Source: Euonymus europaeus (Eukaryota; Streptophyta; Magnoliopsida; Celastrales; Celastraceae). Taken from it: a stretch of DNA of 64,000 nucleotides. Below the pieces are notes generated by a model, which saw nothing but the letters and a program-made list of their open reading frames with translations, was not told the DNA's origin and did not search any database. How positions within the stretch are numbered: the first letter of the stretch is position 1; every line of letters starts with the position of its first letter. Shown here piece after piece: positions 12,841 through 24,459 of this stretch. The stretch is from assembly GCA_963580455.1 (NCBI GenBank), contig OY756958.1, positions 2,492,501 to 2,556,500 on the forward strand, written 5' to 3'. The position numbers were made by a program, and so were the translations under genes.

Positions 12841-13966
12841 ACAAAATTTATTCAAAACCAATTTGGTCTTGCCTCTACAATAATTTTGATTTAATAGGTC
12901 CAGCCCGGAGAAAAATCGGATACTACAGTTGGGAGCAGCTATGTGCAGTTTATGATGTTGGCCATGTGAGGACAATTTCTGTGTTAAATGAATGATTTTC
13001 TTCTCTGTGGATCTTTTGGTTGCCAAATGTGATATTTCACAATCACTCACTTTCTCTATCACTAATTCAGGCGTGCATTCCAATCTTCCTCCATTGTTTC
13101 CTTCTCTTGCCAATTATTCAATTTTTCTTTAATGATTTTTTTGTCTCTTCCACCACCTTGAGCCGCATTTCTTCGTAAGCTCTTCCACCTACGTAACTAT
13201 GTATCTTGACTTTGCATCTCCTCTCCTCTCTATTTTCATGACTTTTTATTCAACACTTCTTTAATTGTGTTTTCATCTTCCAGCCAAATTCGTCTTCTTC
13301 CTCTTTGAGTCACCTCTCCATCGTCAACTCAGCTTTACTAGCAAATCATCTACCAAAATTTTCCCTTTTCTTACACGGCTAAAACTCTTTGTTTGAAATC
13401 TTTGGCGGTCTTCTCCCACTTCACGAGTCGATTTTGGTAAGTTCCTTCAGTTCAGACAAAACTAGCCACTCTAAACTGGCCGCTTCGGACACCTGTACAT
13501 GCGAACAAAATATAATTCCAAACGGCGTAAAAAGGCATCGCAACGCTTTTTTTTTATTTCTTGTTAGAATTTGCCCAATCACACTTTTCCACATGCCGAC
13601 ACACTCCTTCCAAATCCTTCACATTTTTTTAAAATTTTAAATTCCATGATGAAATCTTTTAAATTTTCCACGTGTCATGCATCTGAGCCAATTCAACACG
13701 CGTTTCAAATCCTGCGAGTACGATTGGTGTGTATTTAATAATGCTGTGAGGTGCTGTGTGATATAAAACTGTAGTGTTGTGGGATGCGATGAGGCGGTGC
13801 ACCACTGCATCCTCAATTCGGGTGTGAGATGCGGCCTCATGGCAGACCAGACACGTGTCGTGGATTAACATCGCTTTATTGCTCAAATGAGATAACGTGA
13901 ACGTTTCTCGTGGACATCGTCCTTATAGTCTTTTTTCCCCGTGCCCTATGGGTCCATTTGACTTGA
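12841..13966. other. Unrecognised region
   Basis: Low-complexity, moderately T-rich sequence with short open frames in several phases. I recognise no protein motif, RNA gene or terminal repeat. Confidence 0.3.
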
Positions 13967-13974
13967 ATCGTCCA

Positions 13975-14490
13975 CAGGGGCGGACTCAGCTCTTAGGATT
14001 AGGGGGGCGGGGTTCGGGGCAGCGCCCCGAAAATTTTTTTTGGCATGTTTTTATACACCAAAAAATGAGTTGTAAGTCAACTACTTTATTAATTCATTAT
14101 AAATTCACTTAAACAACTTGCATACAACATTCAAGTAGCTATGTTCTATTACATAAGTGATAAAAAAATACTTCAACAATAGTTTACTGCTTCTAAACTA
14201 TAACTGTTTCCTTCGAGTCTTCATATTCTGATAATATTAGATGATAGCTTCATTAGGAACCTGATAAAAAACATTATTATTCTGGGCTGAGCCCATGCCA
14301 AATTTCAAATGCAATTCAACTTCTTGCAGTCCGTAGCAAAACAAATAATTGAGGGATGCAAAAATGAAATAATGGGACTAAAATAAATAATTGAGAGGGG
14401 GCGAAAATGAAAAATTCAAAATATATGGATTATTTTTGAAAAGTTCAGGGGGGCCACTGCCCCCCTGAACTACACGTAGCTCCGCCCCTG
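13975..14490. mobile_element. Non-autonomous hAT-like element, 516 bp
   Basis: Terminal inverted repeats CAGGGGCGGA at left and TCCGCCCCTG at right are bounded by a perfect 8-bp target duplication ATCGTCCA (13967-13974 and 14491-14498), the hAT hallmark. A subterminal G-run (AGGGGGGCGGGG) faces a C-run near the right end. No transposase is present. Confidence 0.9.
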
Positions 14491-14499
14491 ATCGTCCAC

Positions 14500-15745
14500 C
14501 ACATAACGTCATCTGCCAGCTGTTCAACAACTTTTTTTTTTTTTTCCTTTTGTGGTGCAAATTTATGCATCCCTTTCACTCCCCTTCAAGAATTCCTCTA
14601 ATAATTTAAAAAAAGACTCTCTAAACATACTTGAGAATAAATTTTTTATTTTCTAAACGCACTTAAGAAGAAATTAAAATTATTTGATGGGACATATTAT
14701 TCATTTTTTCCAAAGAAAAAGAAAAGAGAGAAGAAGACATGCGTACAGCAGAACTGCAAAACCACATGTTATGGGAGTTTTGATTTTCATACATTCATAG
14801 ATTGATTTGGGCATCAAAAGTCATCCATAATTATTTATGTTTGGTGGGTAGGTGGGTGAGGAAGTTGACCTAACGCTAGCTATGCATGTGTGCTTGCAAT
14901 CAAATGAGAGGATTGCATGATTATGGTATATATTAATACCGATAATTGTGCCATGTTGTTTGTGTGTTATATTTTTTTTCCAATAGGGGTGATGTTGGGT
15001 CATTCAAAAATTGGATTAGTTAGGTAGACATTGCTATGATATTGTAATGCATGTTCATATGCTAGTGTAAAGAGCCCAAAGATTGAACAATTAGGTATTG
15101 TGGAAGTGGTCACTCTCCCCAAAAAAAAGTTAAGGGTTTGAAGAATGGAAACGAAATTAATTTTTAAAATGAACTTGTGATGAAGGGGATAAGAACCCTC
15201 GTCGAGTATCCCATAGTGGGCGATTTATTGAATGCAAAAATTGTATCCACATATTGTATATATATGCTAATCAAAGTTTTACAGATTTTCTTTGAAAAAT
15301 TAGGCGATGAAGATATCTGAATACACTCATGGGTTTCTCTTGTTGATAATCAGTGTGTACTATGTATGTTTTACAATGCCACAATCAATTCATGTCGGCA
15401 TTCCCGTTGCTATAACGAGCAAGACAACCTATGACTCCAAACTCTTGTTAATGTTACTGTTAGAAATACAAGTTGTCTCGCATCGATTATATCATAATCA
15501 ACTTTGTTTTTTTATAGGTTTGAGTCAAACTCCTCCCAATTATAGATGATCATTTTAAGGATGAAATTGTAAGAACCTTAAAGCGCAAAACAAATATGTA
15601 TCTATAAATGGATTGAATTAAATTTATCTCTCATCTCCCTACTTGACTCTCATCATCCTTCTAATTTCTTTCATATTAGATCATGAACAACAATATATGG
15701 ATCATCCGTCGCAACCTCCTCTAACTCGATCACATTAGAGTGGTC
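14500..15745. other. Intergenic region without recognised genes
   Basis: AT-rich and only short frames, for example 15307-15549 (80 codons, two hydrophobic stretches, no known motif). No terminal repeats were found. Confidence 0.3.
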
Positions 15746-15747
15746 GT

Positions 15748-15860
15748 GATATAAGTGTTTAATTTGAAATGCTTTTACTAATCAAAATACACGGAGCATT
15801 ATTGCATTAATACTGTTAGGAAATTCAATAAACACTCAGCAACATTTTGGACAACATATA
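15748..15860. repeat. Duplicated 3'-flank block (copy C, left part)
   Basis: Matches 2098-2210 and 9258-9375. It is interrupted at 15861 by the solo LTR and resumes at 16413. Confidence 0.75.
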
Positions 15861-16412
15861 TGTTGATATTGATCAAAAATAAGTTGGGTGGTAAAACTTC
15901 TCAGGTGGGTATCACTACAATAAATTGTAAGAGAATTGCAATTTGGTTCTCTAGGCAAGAGAATTGTAATTTGGTTTCTCTTACAAAAGAGAATTGCAAT
16001 TTGGCTTCTCTTGCAAAAGAGAAAGCGAAATTGACTTCCTCTTGTTTGTGTGGCTGAATGTGTATGCACATGTTTTGCATTTTTCTTATATATAGGAGAG
16101 ATGACTCATGTCTAATACATAGAACAAAAACAGGTGAAAGAGAAATAGCTTGAGAAGAAAAGCTAGAGGGAAATTCTCTTGTTGTATTTGTGTTCTGAGT
16201 GAGAGAAAAATACTGAAAGTGTGGTTGTAATAATTTTCCACATAGTGAATTTTTTCTCTGGTTGTCTCTGACAACAATCGTGGTTTTTATCTATTCTTGG
16301 AGTTTTCCACACGTAAATTCTTATGTCGTGATTGTGGAATTATTCTCCATTTTTATTTCTCGTTTGTGCTTTAATAATTATGCAAAGGAGAATCCTGATA
16401 TTTTTCCCAACA
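15861..16412 (+). mobile_element. Solo LTR, 552 bp
   Basis: It starts TGTTGATATT and ends TTTTTCCCAACA, so it has TGTTG...CAACA termini. A 5-bp duplication ATATA (15856-15860 and 16413-16417) flanks it. Two uninterrupted paralogous sequences (about 2205 and 9378, ACAACATATATTTAA) show the site before insertion. The 3' half resembles the R/U5 part of a Copia LTR (GTTTTCCACACGTAAATTC), inferred plus. No internal region remains, so it is the product of LTR-LTR recombination. Confidence 0.92.
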
Positions 16413-17180
16413 ATATATTTAACAACCATGCATATATGTTATTATTCAAATTGTTCACTAACACTCTATTTTCATATATTTAAACATGTGACCTCAAATT
16501 ATGGGAAAACAATTTTGTAATTATGTAGAGGTTATTGGTTAGCTTTGTGGGTACGCGTTTCTATTTTTTTTGTTTAATTCTCTATTGATAAATTATGAAA
16601 TTGGCGTGCCTTTTATATATATTTTTTATAATTCAGAATTATATTATTAAAAGGTACGAAGACTCACATACATACCCAAAACAGCCAACATTTTACACAT
16701 GGCCAAAAGCAAGCCCGAACACTAACGTGCGGTTGATGAAATAGAGAGAGAATAATCCATTCCATTATCTCTCCTCGTTTTCATTTGATGAGATGGCTCC
16801 ATTTGACATAAAATGAACCAATAAATAATTTTTTTTTGACTTATTAGTCTCCAAGAAGCATATAATTAAAATAATAATTTTCCTTTGAAAAATGCACAAA
16901 TTACCAGTAAAGGATAAAATAAACAACACATATTTCATTCTGGTTCACATTCGTTACTTTACACATTATACGAGAATCAAAATCTCATTCTCACAATTCT
17001 TTCCATTTCCACTCATATCATTCTACAGATCAAACGACTAATTCAAATTTAAGACATCGGGATAACCTTTCAAAACATCTTAATTGAAGGCACGATCAAA
17101 GAGCAGCAGCAAAACAAAATACACAACAGCAAACAGTTAGCCAATATTAAGGAAGATAAAAAATTATAATGATAGAGAAA
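16413..17180. repeat. Duplicated 3' flank of dioxygenase 2
   Basis: It continues the block of copy C and matches 2205-2814 downstream of dioxygenase 1, including CAAGAAGCATATAA and AAGGCACGATCAAAGAGCA. About 150 bases near 16640-16800 have no counterpart there. No gene. Confidence 0.7.
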
Positions 17181-18323
17181 CTAAATGCCACAATAATCTC
17201 TAATAGTAACACCGAAAATCCCATTAGTATAACTAGTCAGCCAGGAATTGTTGTATTCATTTGGGTAAAAAGGTTTGAAAAGCAAAGGGTGTTGCTCGTC
17301 CACCAACTCCTCTGGAACCTTCACCAAATAATTATCATTTAGAGATGAAAACAATTGTATCGAGTACCTCGTCTCCTTCCCTCTCGTCATCACACGATGA
17401 TACGGATTGTGCAATTGCCCATTCGACCACGCCTGTCACAAAAATCAAACCAATTATTCATTAACATCAACAAATAAAAATAATGAAAACTGATCAATAC
17501 AAACGTGCCTAGTAAAAAAGTAAGCAATACGAACGGCTTACATGAATAAAATCCCCGAGCAAGACCAAAAACGTGTCTGGCGAAAACTGGACACTGATCC
17601 ATTCTCCATTCTTGTTTTGTATCTCTAGACCACCAACTTGGTTGTCATGAATTATGCCAACCCAGGTCTTATCTGTGTGAGAAAGTAGACCAATATGAGG
17701 ATCAGTCGTAGAAGTGTCTTCAGGTAGTGTATATTTCATGAACCTGAGACAATACTCAGTGGAGTCCATGCATTTCTCCAGGTATTTCTCGACACCCAGA
17801 CTTTCATAAACCATCCTCAAAACCATTCGGTCCAACTCCACTACCTGCCTCGAGAAAGCGTGTATAGTTTTGCTGCCAAAAATTAGACAAATAATATTAA
17901 GACAAAACAAAAATGAAGATCAAGAACTTACTGTAAATTATATATTACAAACCTAAGTGTGGGATTCCCCTGAGGCCATAACATTTTGGTGAAGTTTTCG
18001 ACCTCGTCGAAGACATCGGCAGCGTTAACCCCGAGCCCCTCAAACTTCGTGGGATCCTGCCCCGTATAACCACGAAAGGGTTTTGGATAAACATTGAGCT
18101 TTTTAATATCCGTAGGGAGGTCAAAAAGTTCTTCAACTGCACCAAAGAGAGCATTGCGGAGCTCTCCAGGGACTTTGTTGTACAAAGCTTGAAAGCAACC
18201 ATACTCTTTCAGTGCTTCCTTCACTTGAACTTTCAGTGAATCCCACTCAGGACTCCCTGGATTTAGTGCACCAGGTGTGTTGAAGTCTATGACTGGAATC
18301 TTAGGGGATTCTAAACTGTCCAT
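17181..18323 (-). CDS. AOP-like 2-oxoglutarate/Fe(II)-dependent dioxygenase, array copy 2
   Basis: Exons 18323-17953, 17872-17542 and 17432-17181 give 317 aa. It is the closest relative of copy 1, and the same GT-AG joins are used. Ligands are H189, D191 (SHTDKTW) and H246 (HNPYHRV); the 2OG pair is R256 and S258 (RYSIQLF). Intron 2 is only 109 nt, against 177-198 nt in the others, because about 80 nt between the branch region and the donor are lost. The open frame continues upstream of 18323 to 18497. I chose 18323 because every paralogue starts MDSL there. Relative to copy 1 it has LTSYTNGIFG near the C-terminus, three residues shorter. It is probably a functional small-molecule oxidase; substrate unknown. 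Confidence 0.9.
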
Positions 18324-19130
18324 TTTACTTCTCTGGCGAAAGAGTTGGAGGCAGAAATCTGGATTTCTAGTGTGTATAAGATTTGCTTCTGGGGATGCAG
18401 GAATTTGTAGCTGTTGAGAAGCTGCTTTTATGCTAAACGAATGCATAGACACAACAATTGCGATAATTTTGCAATGACGTGTCCAAAACATGGCCACATT
18501 ATAGGTTTACCCTACATAATAAAGACCGACACGTCTTTAATAAGTTATTTTGGGTGCATTTAACTATTTATCACGTGCTCTGATAAATACACCCAAAACT
18601 AGCTTAAACCTAAGATTATGATTTAGATTTAGATTTAGATTTAGATAGTCAATTACTTGCTAAATGAGGGTTACATAGATGATTGTTAGCATATTTGTCA
18701 TAAATGCTTTGAAATTACAATAATATCCTTTACATTTGTACTTTGAAACAACGATAATTATTTGGAAAACACTTTTTGTTGATATAAATCAATTTGGCTT
18801 TTTAAAATAAATTTTTATAATTAAGACCTCAAAATTACATGATATTCAAGAATGCTTTTTCAACCAAAAAAAAAGCCTATTTTAAAACATAGGACTGCTT
18901 TCCATTGATACATTCATATCACAGATCTGAGTTAAATAAGGCCACACTGACTCGTTGGATTGAGTTCTTAAAATCCAACTGCTCATATTTTTACCAGACG
19001 TCCGCGGATCCCAAGATCAATTGAAATATATGTGATCATTTTATTATTTTTATTATTTAAATAAATAATCAATCTTTTCCTGTCAAAAGTCAGAGTCACA
19101 TCAATTAAATGAGAATCAAGATGAAGGACA
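18324..19130. repeat. Duplicated 5' flank of dioxygenase 2
   Basis: It contains the leader, the conserved box TTTTGCAATGACGTGTCC (18466) and a long stretch collinear with 5405-6290, but without the Stowaway MITE. A short TTTAGA tandem run (GATTTAGATTTAGATTTAGA) is at about 18620. Confidence 0.8.
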
Positions 19131-20690
19131 GCTTATGTTTGGTAGAGAGTATATCTGATAGAGTATAAACTATCGCAAAATAATTCAAATAAGTTTTCAA
19201 AATTAAGTAAAAAAAAATTCATGGGATTTCTCAAAATGAAAAAGAAAAAAAATAACCAAAAATTCAGACGATTTTAAAAATAAAAAATTCAAAAGATTTC
19301 TTAAATTTATCCAAAATTCAAAAAATTTTGCAAAATTTATCGATACGTATTCAGACCATCCACAGCAGATACTCTTAACATATTCTCTTAATTCCAGTAA
19401 AAATACACTTTTTCACCAATTTATAATTTTCGAAACAATAACATCACACATCAGATACTCTAAATCATTTACATATTCATTTTTATAATTATTTTTTATT
19501 AAATTAAACTCAATTTATTTTACAACTATTATAATGTAAAATTCTACCATATTAAATAATAATCAATTGAGATTAATATTAAGAATAGTAATTTTTATTT
19601 TATCAAATATTAAATAATAATGTGGTAAGTCACACTAATAAAAAGTGTACATCATTTTTTTTTTAGAAAAGGTGTACATCAATATTGATAATTATAAGAA
19701 TTATTTTATTAAATAATAAAATTAATTTTAATCAATTTACATTAAACAGCCATTCACCTATTTAATTAATTAAGTGAAATTAATGAATTTGCATAGCATC
19801 TTGAATTCAAGTCAATACACTAGAGTGATTTCTCATTTAGATGTGGAACCATGCAAGTAGACTTCAACATAACTTTTAATTTTTTAATCAATAAAAAATG
19901 AGTCCAGTATCTAGAGTAATACCATGGATCAACCGTATAAATGAGCATATCACCATTTATTAGTATAAAATGCAGTAATTGTTGTGGGATAATCTTTCAC
20001 TACAAGACAAAATAACAACTCTATATTAGCGACCAGTTTCAATTTACAAGTGTTGCTCTGGGTGGCCTCAAAACTAATTGACCAACAATAAATTCCCACT
20101 AAAACCACGAAGTTACAAGCAGTTTCGAGAAATAAAATATAAAATTGAAGCAACTAGCAAAATCGAAACTATACACGAACTGCCGATGCTAAACACAAGA
20201 ACTGATCATGAACAAGTCTATCAATCCATTAAACTAGCGAAAAATAAAGTACTGTTTTCCCCGAATTTCGAACAAAAAGAACATAAAAGAATGGACTGCT
20301 TGGGAGATCGAAAGAGCTAGCTAACTGAATTTAAAGAATAATAGTCAAACTTTGTTTGATTTTCCAGGAAAAGCATTTGTCATTTCTTTCCTCTCTCAAT
20401 TCTCAAGTCTCAACCCATGCTTGTAACTCTTTTTGCCTTTTGTATGTCATATTCATGCATGCTTGGTGGAACCGACAATACAAGAACCCCCTTGGCGAAA
20501 CTCCACGACTCAGAAAGTTTTGAGTGCAGTTGGAATCTGTATAATATCTGGTAAGTGATAATCCTCTTGCTCTCTTTCTTCTGCCTCTCTCTTGAGTCTT
20601 GATTGCTGCTTTTCTTTTATGCTCTCTCTCTGTTGCTGGCTGGATAGAATGAGAGCTATTTTTTAACTCCATTTAACAAGTGCTTATTAC
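19131..20690. other. AT-rich intergenic region
   Basis: No recognised gene. 19330-19960 is very AT-rich with poly-A tracts. At 20417-20557 a 46-codon frame begins with a hydrophobic, signal-like N-terminus (MLVTLFAFCMSYSCML), but I cannot match it to any family. Confidence 0.3.
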
Positions 20691-20754
20691 TTTAGCTATG
20701 GTAGAGAACGAAAGCTTAATTATTAATCAAAACATAAATATATGCATACATCCT

Positions 20755-21000
20755 ATGAAATATAATGGATCACAAGCAGAAGAAGATTAATGGAGACGAC
20801 GTGTGCTGGGCAATTAATGAGCGCGATAGGGTGCGATGACTACGTTACCTAGTGCTCTAAGTACTGATAGAGGACATCTATCTATCTTTTGGTTGTTGTA
20901 ACTGATTGTACCTGATTAGCATTCATCGATATCTTCGGTTTGGTGTAAATAACTAAATACTTACCCATGCAGGGACGGGGAACTTGTTGGTTTAGGAGGT
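20755..21000 (+). pseudogene. NF-YB fragment, copy 2
   Basis: It reads MDHKQKKINGDDVCWAI and then breaks by indels (GGGCAATTAATGAGCGCG instead of GGGCAATGAGGGCG). It is collinear with 7910-8150 in both the coding scrap and the following non-coding part (GATTGTACCTGATTAGCATT, GGGACGGGGAACTTGT). It is a dead duplicate of the same histone-fold remnant. Confidence 0.7.
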
Positions 21001-21084
21001 AAATAACTTGGATTTTGGATTGTTTTAATTAAGATGTTATGATGTATAGAATTTACGCTGGTGATATATATATCTCAGGCCTAA

Positions 21085-21300
21085 ACATTTCATTCCATTG
21101 TAACATCGTAATTTTACAATGGAACATCATATTTCATTGTAAGTGAACAATGAAATATGATGTTACAATGAAATATTACAGTAGAATATGATATTCCATT
21201 GTAATTGTACAATGAAATATCATATACAATGAAATATCATATGATATTTCATTATAAATTTACAATAAAATATGATATTACAATGAAATGAATTATATGA
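21085..21300. repeat. Palindrome-rich ACAATGAAATATGATATT repeat cluster
   Basis: Alternating direct and inverted copies of TTTCATTGTAA / TTACAATGAAATATCATAT fill about 210 bp and could fold into several hairpins. It has no coding capacity and no clear target duplication. It may be a MITE core or an AT-rich expansion. Confidence 0.7.
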
Positions 21301-21883
21301 GATGTTTAACATTTTCCTAGAACTTATGATGATGAAGATTGATCATGTAGGATCATGTTTTGGACAATTAGGATTGGGATCATGATGGGTTAGGATCTTA
21401 TATTTGTTTTACATATTGATCATTGCAGCTTGATCAGTGTCTTTAATACCCTTTATTTTGTTTATGAGAAAAAATATATTTTAGTGACTGTTTTCGTACA
21501 AATACATTCAATTATATAAAGCGACAACTACATGAGGTTGATTCTGATTTGTAGACCTGTTTTTTCAAATTTTTAAAATAATTACCACTATCACGTTTGA
21601 TATGTTATTCTATGTGTCCTAAGTCCTAACTGCTACACGATCAAAGTGCCATTAAGACAGTTTGACTCTTTGCAGTGTTGCCCAAAAGTTTCTCTAGTGT
21701 TCGATTTGGCACAATTTCAAAATTATAATAACTGAATAAAAATATCTGAACATACGGTGATCAAAATGAAATGTGAAGAATCTTTGGATAACCACATATT
21801 ACATTACCCCAACTAACCCTAAATAGAGTTATTTTATTTTGTTATTCGTTGATTAAGATGTCATGACACACTAACCAAGTGCA
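21301..21883. other. Intergenic region downstream of dioxygenase 3
   Basis: No gene or terminal repeat recognised. Confidence 0.3.
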
Positions 21884-21911
21884 TCGGCACCTTGAATCCC
21901 CATCCCCTCAA
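21884..21911 (-). pseudogene. Dioxygenase exon-1 micro-relic
   Basis: CATCGGCACCTTGAATCCCC and the following ATCCCCTCAAA equal the codons for FEGMGIQGAD of exon 1 (compare 30738-30768). They sit only about 30 bp beyond the stop of copy 3. The likely cause is an unequal exchange or deletion joining two array units. Confidence 0.7.
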
Positions 21912-21938
21912 AAAGAGTTATTTTATACGTTAGATAAA

Positions 21939-23144
21939 CTAAATGCCACAATAACCTCTAATAGTAGCATTGGCCTTCCCACTAGCAAGATTAGCCCAGC
22001 AGAAACTGGTGTATTCATTATGGTAAAACGGTTTGAAGAGCAAAGGGTGTTGCTCGTCCACCAACTCCTCTGGTACCTTCACCAAATAACCTTCTTTTGG
22101 AGATGAAAACAACTGTGTCGAGTACCTCGTCTCCTTCCCTCTCTTCATCACACGATGATACGGATTGTGCAATTGCCCATTCGACCACGCCTGTCGTAAA
22201 ATTAAACCATGAAATTATTCATTCACGTCACCAAATAAAACAATGAAAACTGAAAGGGTCAAACTCGATGTATTGAATAGACGAGAATTGTAGATTCTGG
22301 AAAATTGCAGAGTCTCGTCCATAATGTGCATGCCTAGTAAAAATAGTAAGGCATGCGGACAACTTACGTGGAAAGCATCCCCGATCAAGACGAGAAATGC
22401 GTCCGGTGATAACTGGACGCTGATCCATTCTCCATTCTTGTTTTCTATCTCTAAACCACCAACTTGGTTGTCATGTATTATGGTAATCCTGGATTTATCG
22501 GTGTGAGAAAATAGGCCAATATGAGGATCAGTAGAAGTTTCTTGAGGTGGTGAATATTTCATGAACTTGAGAAGATAGTTAGTGGAGTCCATGTGTTTCT
22601 CCAAGTATTTCTCCACACCCAGACTTTCAAAAACCATCCTACAAACCATTTGTTCCAACTCCACTACCTGCCTCGAGAAAGAGTGTATAGTTTTGCTGCA
22701 AAAAATTACACAATATCAATATACTAAAAGAAAAACAAATTAAAATGAAGATTATAAATTATATATCACAAACCTAAGATTGGGATTCCCTTGAGGCCAT
22801 AACATTTTGGTGAAGTTTTCGACCTCATCGAAGACATCGGCACCTTGAACCCCCATCCCCTCAAACACCGTGGGATTATCCCCAACATAACCACGAAAGG
22901 GTTTTGGATAAACATTGAGCTTTTTAGTATCCGTAGGGAGGTCAAAAAGTTCTTCAACTGCACCAAAAAGAGCGTTGTGGAGCTCTTCGGGGACTTTGTT
23001 GTACAAAGCTTGAAAGCAACCATACTCTTTCAGTGCTTCCTTCACTTGAACTTTCAGTGAATCCCACTCAGGACTGCCTGGATTTAGTGCACCAGGTGTG
23101 TTGAAGTCCATGACTGGAAGCTTCGGAGTTTCTAAACTGTCCAT
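21939..23144 (-). CDS. AOP-like 2-oxoglutarate/Fe(II)-dependent dioxygenase, array copy 3
   Basis: Exons 23144-22774, 22695-22368 and 22190-21939 give 316 aa. Introns are 78 and 177 nt with GT-AG ends (FHV donor GTAAGT). Iron ligands are H188, D190 (SHTDKSR) and H245 (HNPYHRV); 2OG contacts are R255 and S257. Exon 1 (MDSLETPKLPVMDFNTP) is intermediate between copies 1/2 and 5/6. Exon 2 has the CRMVFESLGVEKYLEKHMDS type of copies 5/6 and one codon fewer than copy 1. W after HTDKS in copies 1/2 is R here. The C-terminal segment (CWANLASGKANATIRGYCGI) differs from all others. All catalytic residues are present, so it is probably functional; substrate unknown. Confidence 0.9.
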
Positions 23145-23547
23145 TTCACTTTTCTTACCAAAAAGCAGTGGATGCAGTAGTTTGATTTCTAGTGTGTAAG
23201 TTTTGCTTCTGGGGATGCTGGGATTTGTAGCTGTTGATAGATGCTCTTATGCTGCATGTGGACAAATGAATGAGCGCAATTTTAGCAGTTGGCAATTAAT
23301 TAATCAGGAGTACTATTTTGCAATGACAGTCCGTAAACCTGGACACGTGATCACATGATAAACCCCCGACAGGTGTTTGTTCTTTTGTCTCACTACACAT
23401 TTTGGTCAAATTTTAAGTTGATTTAAGAGCTAGATGTACTGTCACGCTGACTAATCAAGTGCATATTATTTCTGCTATGGTAGAGATCGAAAGGATAATT
23501 AATCAAGCGCATATGCATTGGACAGAGAACTGCTAATATATTATACA

Positions 23548-23633
23548 AATCGGTGTGAGAAGGCAGGCCAATATGAAGATTAGTACTAGTTGTGTTTTGA
23601 GGTGGTGAATATTTCATGAACTTGAGAAGATAT
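23548..23633 (-). pseudogene. Dioxygenase exon-2 relic
   Basis: The minus strand reads YLLKFMKYSPPQNTTSTN then LHIGLPSHTD, closest to copies 5 and 6. It stops right at the HTD motif. Both exon edges are missing. Flanking bases (GCTATGGTAGAGA) recur at 20697. It is the scar of another lost array member. Confidence 0.85.
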
Positions 23634-23644
23634 TTATTTATTAG

Positions 23645-23875
23645 TACTGAATGCAACTTTTAGACTTATTCAGAATTAAAAATAAATCGATTGGTGTCGA
23701 TCGTCATTTCGGTCTTGAAGTAGACTCTACAAATGTGGTCAATACTCTAATGTCAGATGATTATGGGGCACTTTTGCTGGGTCGTCTAAGCGGTTTTTGT
23801 TGTCAAGATGTTCTTTTGCTCATTCCCTTGTGTGGAGGGTTAAGAATTTTATTGCAAGGTCTATTAGATTGTTTG
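23645..23875 (+). mobile_element. LINE RNase H-region fragment (left part, split by Gypsy element)
   Basis: The plus strand encodes LLDLFRIKNKSIGVDRHFGL then EVDSTNVVNTLMSDDYGA, resembling the RNase H-like (RVT_3) tail of plant LINEs (G...LEVESDSxxVVxxLN). The Gypsy element at 23876 interrupts it. The rest continues at 29348-29470, which ends with the A-rich tail (TTTATTCTAAAAAAAAG). Confidence 0.6.
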
Positions 23876-24293
23876 TGACGAAACATGGAAGTTTGATAAA
23901 TTGAAATCGATCATGAGTTATTGAATAATAATTGAAGTACTTAGCTACAATGGTGTTTAGAATACTTATTTATAGCTAAAACAGAAACTCTAATTAAACT
24001 AGAATTGGAAATTCCAAATAAACTAAGAAACTTAATTAGAAACAATTTGAAATATTAATTAATCTCGTAGGAGTACTTCTAAACACATGTTCTAATGAAC
24101 CTAAACTGAACAAGCTCGAGTAGACCATTAGATCTCTGAAAGTAGTAGTCTTTGGAAAATATTATTATAAAGAAACATATCCCTGAATCAAAAGGTACGG
24201 ATGGTCAAAGTTGGGACCTACACAAATTATTTCTTATTCTTGCGGGAACAATTCAACTTGAACATAAACTCATTGACGACCCGTTCTACGTCA
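23876..24293 (-). repeat. 3' LTR of the Gypsy element
   Basis: Aligned with 28850-29347. It lacks about 55 nt near the left end (around 23910) and has a single GGTCAAAGTTGGGA unit where the other LTR has two. Confidence 0.88.
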
Positions 24294-24459
24294 ATCCCCT
24301 CCACTTGAAAAGAACTTGACCTCGAGTTATGATCTTGATAAAGAGGCTGCTCAGTATGGTACTCAGAAATGTCGTCCATATTAAAAGTACAGGAAATGCT
24401 CATCAACTCCGGTAAATCAATAACATAAGTGTTAGAATAATTAATCTGTTTCACCAACT

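Noticed and set aside
18324..18497. In-frame N-terminal extension of dioxygenase 2 (58 extra codons)
   Set aside because: The extension is not conserved in the other five copies, contains the shared promoter box, and MDSL is the common start.
20417..20557. 46-codon frame with a signal-peptide-like start
   Set aside because: No family match, no conserved cysteine pattern or prepropeptide motif, and no supporting context; left as unassigned.
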